64,000 bases of DNA from Nitratidesulfovibrio sp. SRB-5 (GCF_019931275.1 NZ_JAIOTY010000003.1:124001-188000); one strand, 5' to 3'. Counted from the stretch's first letter, positions 41,693-50,993 are shown. Made by a program: numbers and translations. Notes: generated from the letters alone by a model not told the origin.

Positions 41693-43093
41693 TCAATCCC
41701 GTTTGCGCCCGCGCCCCACGGAAACCAGCACGCCCAGACACGAGAACACGGCGGCCACGGCAAGGCCGGTGCGGGTGGCGGACAGGAATTCGGGCAGCAC
41801 GGCGGGGGTGATGGCGGCCTCGCCCAGATGCAGGGCGAAGATGAGCGACACGGTGGTCATGCTGCACGCCATGCCCAGGGTGCGCATGGCCCCCACCATG
41901 CCGGAGGCCACGCCGAAGTGGGCCTTGTCCACGCTGCTCATGATGGCCACCGAGTTAGCCGTGACGAAGATGCCGAACCCGATGCCGATGCACACCAGTT
42001 CCGCCGCCAGCAGCCACACGGGCATGCCCGGCGACAGGGTGGCCATGGCCAGCAGCAGCCCTGCGGCGCTGAACAGCATGCCCGCCGTGGCCACGCGGCC
42101 GGGGTCGGCCCGGTCGGACAGTCGTCCCGACAGCGGCGCGGTAAGCACCTGCATCACCGGCTGGATGAGCAGGATCAGCCCGGCCTCGCGCGGGGGCAGG
42201 CCCTTGGCGTATTGCAGGAACAGGCTGAACAGGAAGGTGACGCCGAACACGGCGGCATAGTTGCCGAAGGCGGCAAGGCAGCTCAACGAGAAGAACCGGT
42301 TGCGCAGCAGCAGGTCCACGTCCAGCAGGGGGCTTTTGCTGCGCCCCTCCACCTTCAGGAACAGCACAAGGCCCGCCAGGCCCGCCGCCATCAGCACCGG
42401 CCCCAGCGGCACGGAGGTGGCGCGGGCGGCCCCGGTCATGACCATGCACACCGACGCCGCGTAGACCAGGCTGCCGGGCCAGTCCATGTGCGCGCCCTTG
42501 TCCGCGCCGGGCTGGGGGCGCATGCGCCACAGGCACATGGCCGTGGCCCCGAGGCCGGGGGGCACCACCATCAGGAACACGCTGCGCCAACCGAAGTGGT
42601 CCGTGGTGTAGCCGCCCAGCACCGGGCCGATGGACAGCCCGGCATAGGTGAACGCGGAGACGATGCCTATGACCCGGCCCCGCAGTTCCGGCGGGTAGGC
42701 CACCGCCACCAGCGCCAGGCTGCCGGACAGCATCATGGCCGCGCCGATGCCCTGCCCGAAGCGCAGGGCCATGACCAGTTCCACGGAAGGGGCCAGGCCC
42801 ACCAGCAGGGTAATGCCGGTGAACACGGCAAGGCCGGGCAGCAGCACCCGGCGCTGCCCCACGATGTCGCCAAGGCGTCCGCAGGCCAGCATGCTCATGG
42901 CCAGTGCCAACGCGTACAACTGCTCCACAAGGCCCAGCTGCACGGCGGACGCGCCCAGGTCGCGCCCCAGCGAAGGCAGGGCCACGCCCACGGCGGTGAG
43001 CATGAACGGCACCATGAACTGGGCGATGCACACGGTGGCCAGCACCATGCGCGGCGATCCGGCATCTCCCAGCCGTACCGGCGTGAACTGCAT
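41693..43093 (-). CDS. MFS drug-efflux transporter, DHA2/EmrB-like
   Basis: Inner-membrane proton-driven exporter, 466 residues with about 14 predicted membrane segments. Motifs of the DHA2 group include LACGRLGDIVGQRRVLLPGL (segment 2-3 loop), ALRFGQGIGAAMMLSGSLAL, ELRGRVIGIVSAFTYAGLSI followed by GPVLGGY (segment 5, motif C), and HFGWRSVFLMVVPPG. The ATG at 43093 (MQFTPVRLGD) follows CGCGAGGTATCGCA. The substrate is unknown. It converges with glnA, and no regulator or membrane-fusion partner is adjacent. Confidence 0.92.
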   Translation of the reverse strand: MQFTPVRLGDAGSPRMVLATVCIAQFMVPFMLTAVGVALPSLGRDLGASAVQLGLVEQLYALALAMSMLACGRLGDIVGQRRVLLPGLAVFTGITLLVGLAPSVELVMALRFGQGIGAAMMLSGSLALVAVAYPPELRGRVIGIVSAFTYAGLSIGPVLGGYTTDHFGWRSVFLMVVPPGLGATAMCLWRMRPQPGADKGAHMDWPGSLVYAASVCMVMTGAARATSVPLGPVLMAAGLAGLVLFLKVEGRSKSPLLDVDLLLRNRFFSLSCLAAFGNYAAVFGVTFLFSLFLQYAKGLPPREAGLILLIQPVMQVLTAPLSGRLSDRADPGRVATAGMLFSAAGLLLAMATLSPGMPVWLLAAELVCIGIGFGIFVTANSVAIMSSVDKAHFGVASGMVGAMRTLGMACSMTTVSLIFALHLGEAAITPAVLPEFLSATRTGLAVAAVFSCLGVLVSVGRGRKRD

Positions 43094-43364
43094 TGCGATA
43101 CCTCGCGGAAAAAACGATGGCCCGCGCCGCCCGTCCCCGCACGTCCTCGTGCCGTGCCAGGGTGGACGGCGCAAGAACCGTGCAGGGACGGGTTGCGTTG
43201 CGCATCCGCGTTGCGGAGTGCGACGAAACAAAACGATGCGGGGTGGAGGCTAGTATCTACGACCGGGCCGCTCCGGTGTCCACCCCGGCGGCAGCACCAC
43301 TGTCACCGGCGGCCATGGCCCGCTCGGCCTGTCTGATCCGTTCGGTCCGCATGGCCCATACAGC

Positions 43365-44075
43365 CTAATCGGCCTGTTCCGCCTGTCCCACCTGTCCCAC
43401 CTGCCCGGCCTGGGCCTGATCCACCAGCAGCGCGCCCAACTCGCGCGCGCGGGCACAGTCCTGCGGAAAGACCTCTTCGCGCCGCTTGGCCTTGGCCACC
43501 GGGTCCCAGCTGGTGGAGACGTACTTGGAATAGTCGTCGAACTGGAAGGTGTCGGAGCACAGGAACAGCTCGCAACTGCCGAAGATCCTGCGGGTGACCG
43601 CCCAGGTGGCCTTTACCGCGCGGTCCATCTGGTAGTCGGCCATTTTTTCTTCGGGGATGTTCATGGTGTACACCAGCCCCGTGGGCAGCGGACGCGGAAA
43701 CAGCGGCTGGTAGCCCGGCGTGTAGGACAGGTACGGAAACAGCAGCCGTTCAAGGAACGAGCGCATCTCGCCGGTTTCGGTGTAGAAATAGATGGGCGAG
43801 CCCAGCAGCAGCACGTCGGCCTCGGCCACGCGCTCCAGAATGGGGGTCAGGCCGTCCTTCACCGCACAATGGCCGTAGCTCTTGCCGCCGATCTTCTTGC
43901 AGGCAAAGCAGCTGATGCAGCCCTTGTAGTCGTGCTCGTACAGGTGCACCAGCTCGGTGCTGGCGGTGCGGCCCGCCTGCGTGGCCCGTTCCGCAGCGCC
44001 CTCCAGCGCGTTCCGGAGCAGGGTGGCGGTGTTCCATTTCTTGCGCGGGCTGCCGTTGATGGCGATGATGTTCAT
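43365..44075 (-). CDS. Flavodoxin-fold NAD(P)H-dependent reductase
   Basis: FMN-binding reductase of the flavodoxin-like NADPH-dependent FMN reductase family, 236 residues. It begins MNIIAINGSPRKKWNTATLL, the phosphate-binding loop, then CISCFACKKIGGKSYGHCAV (about residues 55-74), a cysteine pattern found in iron-sulfur flavoprotein-like members, and LLLGSPIYFYTETGEMRSFL. The set of cysteines could hold a cluster or take part in thiol chemistry. The last 15 residues (QAGQVGQVGQAEQAD) are encoded by a 9-bp repeat. The ATG at 44075 follows GCAGGAGCGCC. Confidence 0.9.
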   Translation of the reverse strand: MNIIAINGSPRKKWNTATLLRNALEGAAERATQAGRTASTELVHLYEHDYKGCISCFACKKIGGKSYGHCAVKDGLTPILERVAEADVLLLGSPIYFYTETGEMRSFLERLLFPYLSYTPGYQPLFPRPLPTGLVYTMNIPEEKMADYQMDRAVKATWAVTRRIFGSCELFLCSDTFQFDDYSKYVSTSWDPVAKAKRREEVFPQDCARARELGALLVDQAQAGQVGQVGQAEQAD

Positions 44076-44596
44076 GGCGCTCCTGCCCGATGGCCGGTTG
44101 CGGGTTGCGAAAGGGCCATGATGCCCGCTGGTGGGGAAAAGGCAAGAACTGTCCGCGAGGGTAGATAGTACCCCTTTGGGAACCATGTCGAAGGAATGGC
44201 CGACGGACGAGACGAGCAGCGTGGGCAGACGAAAAACGCGGCGCCCCCCCGGCAAGGGCCGGTACATGCGCGCCGCGCGGGTGCAGCATCCCGACGGGCA
44301 ATGTTGCCACGAGTGATTGATCCGAATGAGGATTTTCGTTCGTTGGCGAGGAAAACAAGCCCGCCATGAGGGAGTGCGGCAGCCGTTATGCGAGTCTTCG
44401 AGCATTACGGATGGCGTCCGCAAAGCGCCTCAGCCGTTAGGCGAGCTTGCGAGCCGTACGGATGGGGACAGCAGCGCTTTGGCGGGCGAAGTTTGACCGC
44501 GTTGCGCACGATGCCCGTAAGGTTCGCAAGCCCACCTAACGGGCACGCTTCGCGCCCTTCGGGCCGGACGCCAACGGGCGAAAAGACCATTCGGAG
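44076..44596. other. Intergenic region with REP-like elements
   Basis: About 520 bases between two minus-strand genes. The main content is the repeat cluster at 44381-44543. I see no gene. Confidence 0.5.
44381..44543. repeat. Cluster of three REP-like palindromic elements
   Basis: Copy 1 at 44381-44430 (AGCCGTTATGCGAGTCTTCG start) and copy 2 at 44432-44478 (AGCCGTTAGGCGAGCTTGCG start) are imperfect direct repeats of about 48 bases. Copy 3 at 44514-44543 is inverted and matches the core CCGTTAGG...CTTGCGA...TACGG. Each core is itself palindromic (CCGTtaGGC / GCCgtACGG). Confidence 0.75.
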
Positions 44597-44950
44597 TTAC
44601 TTCAGCGCCTTCTGAAGGTCATACGCCAACTCCACGATGTCCTCGCCCACGCGCAGGGTTTCGGCGATGCCGCGCGAATACATGAACTGCGGGCCGTGCA
44701 CGTGCACCAGAATGTCCAGGTCCTGCACGAAGCGCAGTTGCCGGGCAGCGTCGTCGGCCTCGCCGCGCGCCTCTGCGGCCACTGCGGCCTCGATGCGGGC
44801 GCGCAGGCGGTCGCGTTCGCCGTCGCGCAGCATGGCCAGCAGGCCTTGCAGCACGCGCTCCAGTTCCGGGTCCCGGGGGGTAGGGACGGTGTCGCGGTTG
44901 GTCATGGCGGCCCCGGAGGTGGTTGCGGTTTCCATGTCGTGTTCTCCCAT
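44597..44950 (-). CDS. Small helical protein, last gene of the heme-sensor operon
   Basis: A 117-residue soluble, charged protein. The central part (ELERVLQGLLAMLRDGERDR, ARIEAAVAAEARGEADDAAR) is helical, and the end reads VHVHGPQFMYSRGIAETLRV. No family recognised. Two starts are possible, at 44950 and 44935; the first is preceded by GGGGTAGCGCC. It starts four bases after the stop codon of response regulator B, so it is almost certainly cotranscribed and may take part in the same signalling. Confidence 0.8.
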   Translation of the reverse strand: MGEHDMETATTSGAAMTNRDTVPTPRDPELERVLQGLLAMLRDGERDRLRARIEAAVAAEARGEADDAARQLRFVQDLDILVHVHGPQFMYSRGIAETLRVGEDIVELAYDLQKALK

Positions 44951-44954
44951 GGCG

Positions 44955-46370
44955 CTACCCCCTGCGGTAGTCCGCCGTGTCGATGTGCATGCGTTTCAGG
45001 ATCTTCTGCAGGGTGAACCGTTCCACCCCGCTGAGGCGCGCGGCCTCGGAAATGTTGCCGTGGGTATGCTCCAGCAGCCGGTGCACGTAGCTGCGGGTAA
45101 ATTCGTCCACGGCCACCTGCTTGGCGTCCTTGTAGGGCGAAAAGCCCGCCCCGCATTCCGGTTCCGTGTCGGCGCCGTGTTCCATGCGGTGGATGAAGGC
45201 CCCCTCGATGCGCTCGCCGGGGCAGAACACGGCCATGCGCCGCACCAGGTTCAGCAGTTCGCGCACGTTGCCCGGCCACGGGCGGCACGAAAGGTAGGAC
45301 AGCGCCTCGTTGGAGAATTCCTTTTCCGGCACGCCCAGTTCGTTGCACACCCGGAACAGGAAGTGGGAGGCGATGTGGGGAATGTCCTCGATGCGCTCGC
45401 GCAGCGGGGGCACGTTGATGGTCAGCACGTTGAGCCGGAAGTACAGGTCCTCGCGAAAGCTGCCGTCGGCGATCTTGGCTTCCAGGTTGCGGTTGGTGGA
45501 GGCCACGATGCGCACGTTGACCCGCTGGGCCTCGTTGGTGCCCACGGGGCGCACCTCGCCCTCCTGGATCACCCGCAAGAGCTTGCTCTGCACAGAGGCC
45601 GGAATGTCCCCTATTTCGTCCAGCAGGATGGTGCCCTTGTCCGCCGCCATGAACAGGCCCTTGCGGTTCCTGTCCGCGCCGGTGAAGGCCCCCTTCACGT
45701 GGCCGAACAGCTCGCTTTCCAGCAGCGCATCCGGAATGGCCGGACAGTTGACCATGATGAACGGCCCGTCGGCCCGCTGGCTGAGCGACTGCACGGCCCG
45801 GGCCACCAGTTCCTTGCCGGTGCCCGATTCGCCCCGGATGAGCACCGTGTAGTCCGACGCGGCCACCGCCGCGATGGACTTGCGCAGCCGCTGCATGGCC
45901 GGGCTCTTGCCGATGAGCATGGGGCCGAGGTCGCCGTCGGCGGCCTTCTGGCGCAGGCGGCCGTTTTCGCGCAGCAGCACGCCGCGCTCCATGGCCTTGC
46001 CCACCACCCGGAACAGGTGTTCCTGGTCGATGGGCTTGGTCAGAAAGTCGTAGGCCCCCTGCTTCAGCGCGGCCACCGCCGTTTCCACGGAGCCGAAGGC
46101 GGTGAGCATGATCACCGTCAGCGCGGGGTCCTGGGCCAGGGCTTCCCGCATCAGGGTCTGGCCGGACAGGCCGGGCATGCGCAGGTCGGTGATCAGCACG
46201 GCATAGTCGCCGTGGACCAGCGCGGAAAGGGCTTCCTCTCCGCTGCATCGCACGTCGAAGGTCCAGTCCGGAAACTGGGTGGACAGCAGGCGCGCCAGGC
46301 CCACGGCGAACACGCGTTCGTCGTCCACCACCAGCACGCTGCCGCAGCACGGGATTGATGCGGGGCTCAT
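44955..46370 (-). CDS. Sigma-54-dependent response regulator, NtrC type (B)
   Basis: Activator of sigma-54 promoters, 471 residues. The receiver domain is at about 10-130 with phosphoacceptor Asp62 (LITDLRMPG) and Lys (LTKPID). The AAA+ domain has RGESGTGKELVARAV, the intact GAFTGA loop (HVKGAFTGADRN) and ILLDEIGDIP. The C-terminal helix-turn-helix reads HGNISEAARLSGVERFTLQK. The ATG at 46370 follows GAAGGAGATTCC and overlaps the kinase B stop (ATGA). The probable target is the sigma-54 promoter upstream of the YeiH-family gene at 50812. Confidence 0.95.
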   Translation of the reverse strand: MSPASIPCCGSVLVVDDERVFAVGLARLLSTQFPDWTFDVRCSGEEALSALVHGDYAVLITDLRMPGLSGQTLMREALAQDPALTVIMLTAFGSVETAVAALKQGAYDFLTKPIDQEHLFRVVGKAMERGVLLRENGRLRQKAADGDLGPMLIGKSPAMQRLRKSIAAVAASDYTVLIRGESGTGKELVARAVQSLSQRADGPFIMVNCPAIPDALLESELFGHVKGAFTGADRNRKGLFMAADKGTILLDEIGDIPASVQSKLLRVIQEGEVRPVGTNEAQRVNVRIVASTNRNLEAKIADGSFREDLYFRLNVLTINVPPLRERIEDIPHIASHFLFRVCNELGVPEKEFSNEALSYLSCRPWPGNVRELLNLVRRMAVFCPGERIEGAFIHRMEHGADTEPECGAGFSPYKDAKQVAVDEFTRSYVHRLLEHTHGNISEAARLSGVERFTLQKILKRMHIDTADYRRG

Positions 46371-49003
46371 GCGGAATCTCCTTCATGGTCGGCCCTGCCT
46401 GCCTGGCCGATCTGGTCTGTCCGGCCAGTCCGGTCGGCCTTGTCTGTCTGACCGGTCCGGTCGGCGCAGGCGGCGGCGTCATCGCCATCGGCGTCCCGGT
46501 TTTCGGAAGTCCCGGGCAGTTCGGGCGCCACGGGCAGGGTTATCACAAACGTGGCACCGCCCTCGCCCGTCACCTCCACCATGCCGCCCAGGTCGCGCAG
46601 CAGTTCGTGCACCACGGTCAGGCCAAGGCCGGTGCCCTTGCCGATTTCCTTGGTGGTGAAGAACGGGTCGAAAATCTGGGTCATGTTCTCGGGCGGAATG
46701 CCGGGGCCGTTGTCGGACACGGTCAGGCGCACGTAGCCCCCTGCCTTGCCACTTCCGCCATTTCCGCCAGTCCCGCCTTCACCTGGTCCACCGTCGCCGC
46801 CATCCGGCCCCGAGTCCGTGGCCTCCAGCGGTTCGGTGCGCACCCGGATGCGCCCCTTGCCCTGGGGCATGGCGTCGATGGCGTTGACCAGCAGGTTGGT
46901 CAGTATCTGCTCCAGCGAGGTGGTGTCCGCCGCCACGCGGGGCAGCCCGCGCGCCAGGTCCAGTTCGATGTCCGCGCCCGCGCTTTCCAGTTGCACGCGG
47001 AATATCTGGGCCATGTCGCGCAGCACGGCGTTGAGGTCCGACGGCCCGGTCAGCGTGCGGTTGGCGCGGGCCAGCCCCAGCAGGTCCTGCAACACCAGCC
47101 GGGCCTTCTGGGTGTGCTGCACGATGACCTCCAGGTCTTCCTGCGCCTGCGGATCCTTCTGGGTCTTCTGCAACAGCTGGGCGTAACAGTTGATGACCCC
47201 GAGGGGGTTGTTGATCTCGTGGGCAAGGCCCGCGGCCAGCTGGCCCAGCGCGGCCAGCTTTTCGCTCTGCTGCATCTGGGCGCGCACGCGCCGCTCCAGC
47301 GTGGTGTCGCGCAGGTAGACCACGGCGCGGCCCATGTCACCGCCGTCGCGCAGGGGGTACACGCTCACGGCCATGACGCACGGCCCCGGCAGCTCCAGTT
47401 CCAGGTTCGACGGGTCGCGCCCGGCAATGGCCGCCGCAAGGTGGCCGTCGGCCAGCGCCTTTGCGGAAATGGAGCCCAGCCACGTGCCGATGCGCGCGCC
47501 GGGGCGCACCCCGTCGGCCAGTGCACGGGCCGAGGTGTTGGCCAGCACCACCGTGCCGCCTTCCTCCACCAGCAGCACCGGGTCGGAAATGCCCTCGAAA
47601 ATGAGTTCCAGCAGGCGGTTCTGGCGCAGCAGCGCGTCAATGGCGTCCAGATTCTCGATGGCGATGCCCAACTGCTGCCCAAGGGCCAGCAGCACTTCCG
47701 GCGTCAGGTCCGGCGTGCCGCCGTTCTCCCAGTACAGGGCCATGAGCCCCCGGCTGAAATCCGACGTGCTTACCGGCACCAGCACCCGGTCCGGTTCCAC
47801 CCGCACCTGGCGGGCGTTGACCACGCTCAGCCAGTCTTCGGGCATGCGGGTGGCGTCGTCGGCGTCGGGCGGTGTGGGCCAGGCGTACTGTTCGCGGCCC
47901 ATGGGCGCGCACAGGTAGGTGGCCCGGCTGGCCCCGAAGCGGGCGGCAATGCGCGGCAGCGCGCCCTTCAGCAGTTCGGCGTGGCTCTGACTGCTGTTCA
48001 GGTCGCCCAAAAGATCCACGAACAGCTCCACGTCGGTGCGGTGCTCCGAAGCTTCCAGGCTGAGGTCCTCGGTACGCTCGCGCACCTTGTCCTCGAGGTT
48101 GGCGGCGTAGTCCTCCAGCTTCACGCGGGCCTCGCGCAGGTGCGCGGCAAACGCGCCAAAGGCCTCCATGAGCGAGTTGATTTCGTCGCCCTCGTCCAGC
48201 CGGTTCAGGATGCTCCTGTCGCCGGGGCTCTGGAAGTTCTGGCGGAAGATGCCCGTCAGGCGGCGCAGGTTGGCCACCACCAGCCGGTTGAAAAAGATGA
48301 TGATCAGCAGGAACACCCCGGCGGCTGCGGCGTAGAACGAACTGCCGAACAGGGTGATGGCCTCGCGCACCTGCTGCACGCTTCTGTCCACGGGCATGCC
48401 CACGAAGTCCATGCCCGCAAGGTCACCGGTCTTGTGGCCGAAGCCGCGCACGGCGCCGTAGCGGTCCAGGAGCACGCGCGGGGCGTTCGCCGGGTCGCCG
48501 TGGCAGTACATGCAGTCGGCCTCGAAATACACGGGCCGGGCCAGGATGTAGTGCTCCACCCCGTCGATGACCCGGTAGCCGCGCAGCGTCCGGAGGTCGC
48601 CGTCGTTGCGGAAGCCGGTGATGAGTTCGCGCTCCAGCTCGTTGGCCTGCGAGGCGGGGTTGCGCGGCGACATGGACACCCGGCGGTACAGGTACTGGTC
48701 GCGCTGGCCGTTCAGTTCCACGAACACCTTGCGGGTGACGAAGGAGGTGCTCATGGCCTCCAGCAGAAAGTCCTCGTCCGGGATGTGCCCGCGCACCGAG
48801 GGGCGCAGGGTGTCGCGCACATACTGCTGCAGGGACGAGACGTGCGAGAACACCAGTTCCGCCTTGGCCTCGGCCTCGATGTGCAGCATCTCGCGCAGGT
48901 GCAGGTTGAGCGAAAAGAGAAACACACCCCCCAGCAGCAGGAAGATGCACGCAAGGCCCAGAAGGAACTTGTGCTGGATCTTGCCGTGGAGAGGGTGCGA
49001 CAT
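46367..49003 (-). CDS. Histidine kinase (B) with periplasmic c-heme sensor domain
   Basis: Redox-type sensor kinase of 878 residues. A membrane segment at about 12-33 is followed by a periplasmic domain of about 185 residues containing CMYCH (Cys164, Cys167, His168), a covalent c-heme site as in Tll0287/DUF3365 domains. A second membrane segment is at about 219-240. Then come HAMP and coiled coil (to about 330), a GAF-like domain (about 330-450), a PAS domain (about 465-570), and the kinase core with His595 (GLAHEINNPLG), LLVNAIDAM, DNGPGIP and GKGTGLGLTVVH. A Gly/Asp-rich insert and a repetitive C-terminal tail are present. The ATG at 49003 is preferred over a GTG 36 bases upstream. Confidence 0.93.
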   Translation of the reverse strand: MSHPLHGKIQHKFLLGLACIFLLLGGVFLFSLNLHLREMLHIEAEAKAELVFSHVSSLQQYVRDTLRPSVRGHIPDEDFLLEAMSTSFVTRKVFVELNGQRDQYLYRRVSMSPRNPASQANELERELITGFRNDGDLRTLRGYRVIDGVEHYILARPVYFEADCMYCHGDPANAPRVLLDRYGAVRGFGHKTGDLAGMDFVGMPVDRSVQQVREAITLFGSSFYAAAAGVFLLIIIFFNRLVVANLRRLTGIFRQNFQSPGDRSILNRLDEGDEINSLMEAFGAFAAHLREARVKLEDYAANLEDKVRERTEDLSLEASEHRTDVELFVDLLGDLNSSQSHAELLKGALPRIAARFGASRATYLCAPMGREQYAWPTPPDADDATRMPEDWLSVVNARQVRVEPDRVLVPVSTSDFSRGLMALYWENGGTPDLTPEVLLALGQQLGIAIENLDAIDALLRQNRLLELIFEGISDPVLLVEEGGTVVLANTSARALADGVRPGARIGTWLGSISAKALADGHLAAAIAGRDPSNLELELPGPCVMAVSVYPLRDGGDMGRAVVYLRDTTLERRVRAQMQQSEKLAALGQLAAGLAHEINNPLGVINCYAQLLQKTQKDPQAQEDLEVIVQHTQKARLVLQDLLGLARANRTLTGPSDLNAVLRDMAQIFRVQLESAGADIELDLARGLPRVAADTTSLEQILTNLLVNAIDAMPQGKGRIRVRTEPLEATDSGPDGGDGGPGEGGTGGNGGSGKAGGYVRLTVSDNGPGIPPENMTQIFDPFFTTKEIGKGTGLGLTVVHELLRDLGGMVEVTGEGGATFVITLPVAPELPGTSENRDADGDDAAACADRTGQTDKADRTGRTDQIGQAGRADHEGDSA

Positions 49004-49102
49004 GCGGAGTTCCGATGCCCCCGCCGCGCTCCGGTCCACCTGCCTGATTGCCGGACTGGCGGGCAGGCGGACGCGGGACGCGGCGGGAGGGGGGGATGGC
49101 GG

Positions 49103-49276
49103 TTAGGCTGCGCCGTGGGCGGCGGGGAAGAAGACGGCGCTCACCCAGTAGAGCACCACCAGGGACACGACCCCGATGGCCAGACTCCAGGCGATGAGCT
49201 TCTTTTCCACGGGCAGAAGCGGCTCGTATTCCATCTTCTGGATTTCTTCGGCGATCTTGTTTTCTTCAAGCTGCAT
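49103..49276 (-). CDS. Small single-span membrane protein
   Basis: A 57-residue protein, MQLEENKIAEEIQKMEYEPL first, with a charged cytoplasmic N-terminus and one membrane segment at about residues 30-50 (WSLAIGVVSLVVLYWVSAVF). The ATG at 49276 has AAGGAG. It lies 96 bases after the YeiH-family gene and 100 bases before kinase B, on the same strand, so it probably works with the exporter or links it to the sensor. Confidence 0.85.
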   Translation of the reverse strand: MQLEENKIAEEIQKMEYEPLLPVEKKLIAWSLAIGVVSLVVLYWVSAVFFPAAHGAA

Positions 49277-49372
49277 GGTCAAGCTCCTTGTGCGTATGCC
49301 GCGCGGGGTGCGGCCCAACGGTTCGGAATCGTTCGTTCAGGCTGTCTTGCCTGGGGTGTCCGGGGTCTGCCG

Positions 49373-50812
49373 TTAGGAAACGACAGGCGGCATCACGCCA
49401 TGGAAGAACAGCCACGAGATGAACAGGCCGATCCAGATGATGAACCCGAACAGGCACACCACGTACACGGCGGCCAGACGGCCGATGCCTTCCGCCCACA
49501 GCTTCTTGAAGTTGGACACGAGGCCGATGGTGAAGAAGGTCATCAGGAAGAACAGGCCGCGGAAGGTGTTGGTGCCCGCGATGGTGGCCTTGCCGAACTT
49601 CAGCAGTTCCGGCCCGCTGGCGCACAGGGCCAGCATGACCAGGAAGGTGATGACGTAGCCCAGCACGAAGCGGGGGAAACGGTCGAGCACTTCGCTGAAC
49701 TTCATGCGTTCGCCCGGCTTGCGGTCGATGAACGCGCTCCACACCATGGCCAGGATGAACGACCAGATGCCGATGAACACGTCGATGAAGATCTTGATGG
49801 TGGTGGCGGCCATGGTGATCCAGCCTTCCTGGTACTGCACGCCGGTGTCGGCAAGCAGCTTGGCGCGGATCAGGGCGTCGGTGATGGCGCCGGAAGCGAT
49901 GGCGCCGCCGTCGCTCTTGACGGCAAGGCCCATCCAGGCACCGGCCACCATGGGTTCGGACGAAAGGCCCCACTGCGCCACGAAGGGCAGGATGAGCATT
50001 TCGATGCAGGTGAACACGACCACCAGCGACGACACCATGATGGGCACCACGGGGCGGGCGCGGGTGGCGCCGCCGGTGGCGATGGCCGCGGACACGCCGC
50101 AGATGGAGATGCCCGAAGCCAGCGGGGCCGACCATTCACGGCTGAACTTGAAGTGCTTTCTGGCCACGTAGTACACGAGCGCCCAGTAGATCAGGTAGGC
50201 TTCGACGATGGCGCACAGCCCTCGGAAAATGACCGAAGAGGCAAGGCCAAGGGCGTCCACGGCCTTCACGCCCAGTTCCGCGCCCAGGATGACGATGGCG
50301 ATCTTGATGTACATTTCCGGGCGCAGGGCTTCCTTCAGTTCGGCGGCAAGGCCGGGGGTGAAGTTGCCGATGACGATGCCCAGCACCAGCGCGATGATGA
50401 AGCCCGCCTCGCCGGTCAGGCCCATGGCCCACGGAATGCCCAGCTTGGCCACCTGGTTGGGGGTGGCGGCGATGACCGCGTAGTGCCCGGCGGCGTAGCA
50501 GCCCGCGCTGACGAAGAAGACCACGGTGAACGACTTGACGAACTTCGGCACGTCGCCGCCCAGGAACCTGACCCCCACGGACAGGAACACCGTGACGAAG
50601 AGATAGGTCAGCAGCAGGCAGACATAGCCCGGCATGCTTTTGAAGGTACCGGTGGCGGAACTGAAAATCTGGTCCGCGCTCACCCATACGTTGGTCTTCA
50701 CGCTCCAGCCCAGGGCGTCCACCCCGGCGAAGTTGAGCGTGCCCAGCAGGAAGAGGAACAGCCCCATGATCAGGGCCAGCTTGTCCTCGGTCAGCCAGCG
50801 CTTTTGTGCCAT
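49373..50812 (-). CDS. YeiH-family putative sulfate/sulfur-anion exporter
   Basis: Inner-membrane protein of the YeiH / UPF0324 family (PF03601), annotated in general as putative sulfate exporter, with little direct biochemical proof. The 479-residue product has about 12 membrane segments and family landmarks such as GIVIGNF, MYIKIAIVILGAELGVKAVD, SGISICGVSAAIATGGATRA, AWMGLAVKSDGGAIASGAIT and FFTIGLVSNFKKLWAEG. It is longer than the roughly 340-residue minimal members. The ATG at 50812 follows CAAGGAGATTCAC. A sigma-54 promoter lies 141 bases upstream, and regulator B downstream has an intact GAFTGA. Confidence 0.92.
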   Translation of the reverse strand: MAQKRWLTEDKLALIMGLFLFLLGTLNFAGVDALGWSVKTNVWVSADQIFSSATGTFKSMPGYVCLLLTYLFVTVFLSVGVRFLGGDVPKFVKSFTVVFFVSAGCYAAGHYAVIAATPNQVAKLGIPWAMGLTGEAGFIIALVLGIVIGNFTPGLAAELKEALRPEMYIKIAIVILGAELGVKAVDALGLASSVIFRGLCAIVEAYLIYWALVYYVARKHFKFSREWSAPLASGISICGVSAAIATGGATRARPVVPIMVSSLVVVFTCIEMLILPFVAQWGLSSEPMVAGAWMGLAVKSDGGAIASGAITDALIRAKLLADTGVQYQEGWITMAATTIKIFIDVFIGIWSFILAMVWSAFIDRKPGERMKFSEVLDRFPRFVLGYVITFLVMLALCASGPELLKFGKATIAGTNTFRGLFFLMTFFTIGLVSNFKKLWAEGIGRLAAVYVVCLFGFIIWIGLFISWLFFHGVMPPVVS

Positions 50813-50952
50813 GTGAATCTCCTTGCGCAGTGTGGGTACGGTGTCCATCCGGCGACCGGCATGTGGCAGGGCCGCCGGCGTGTTTCCGGTGCGGGGGAGC
50901 CCGCCCCCGCAGCGGGCCGCGCGCCATGCGCGGCCTGAGTACTCACGGCATG

Positions 50953-50968
50953 AGCAAGATCGGGACCA
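50953..50968 (-). promoter_or_regulatory. Sigma-54 promoter of the YeiH-family operon
   Basis: On the minus strand TGGTCCCGATCTTGCT has GG and GC ten bases apart and a perfect TTGCT -12 box. The -24 box is TGGTCCC against consensus TGGCACG. Predicted start about 50942. Confidence 0.7.
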
Positions 50969-50983
50969 TGCGTATTTGATTGA

Positions 50984-50993
50984 CAACATGTTG
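50984..50993. promoter_or_regulatory. Palindrome upstream of the YeiH sigma-54 promoter
   Basis: CAACATGTTG is a perfect 10-base palindrome in an AT-rich patch, 16 bases upstream of the -24 box. It may be a regulator site, although sigma-54 enhancers are often farther away. Confidence 0.45.

Noticed and set aside
49003-49039. GTG at 49039 as the start of kinase B
   Set aside because: The extra 12 residues are low-complexity and lack a ribosome binding site. The ATG at 49003 gives a normal cytoplasmic tail before the first membrane segment.
46355-50938. Very long open frame on the plus strand across the kinase B, regulator B and YeiH genes
   Set aside because: It is a GC-rich shadow: no family features, Gly/His/Gln-rich composition, and it lies antisense to genes with clear domains. 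The same holds for the long plus-strand frame at 5680-7671 and others.
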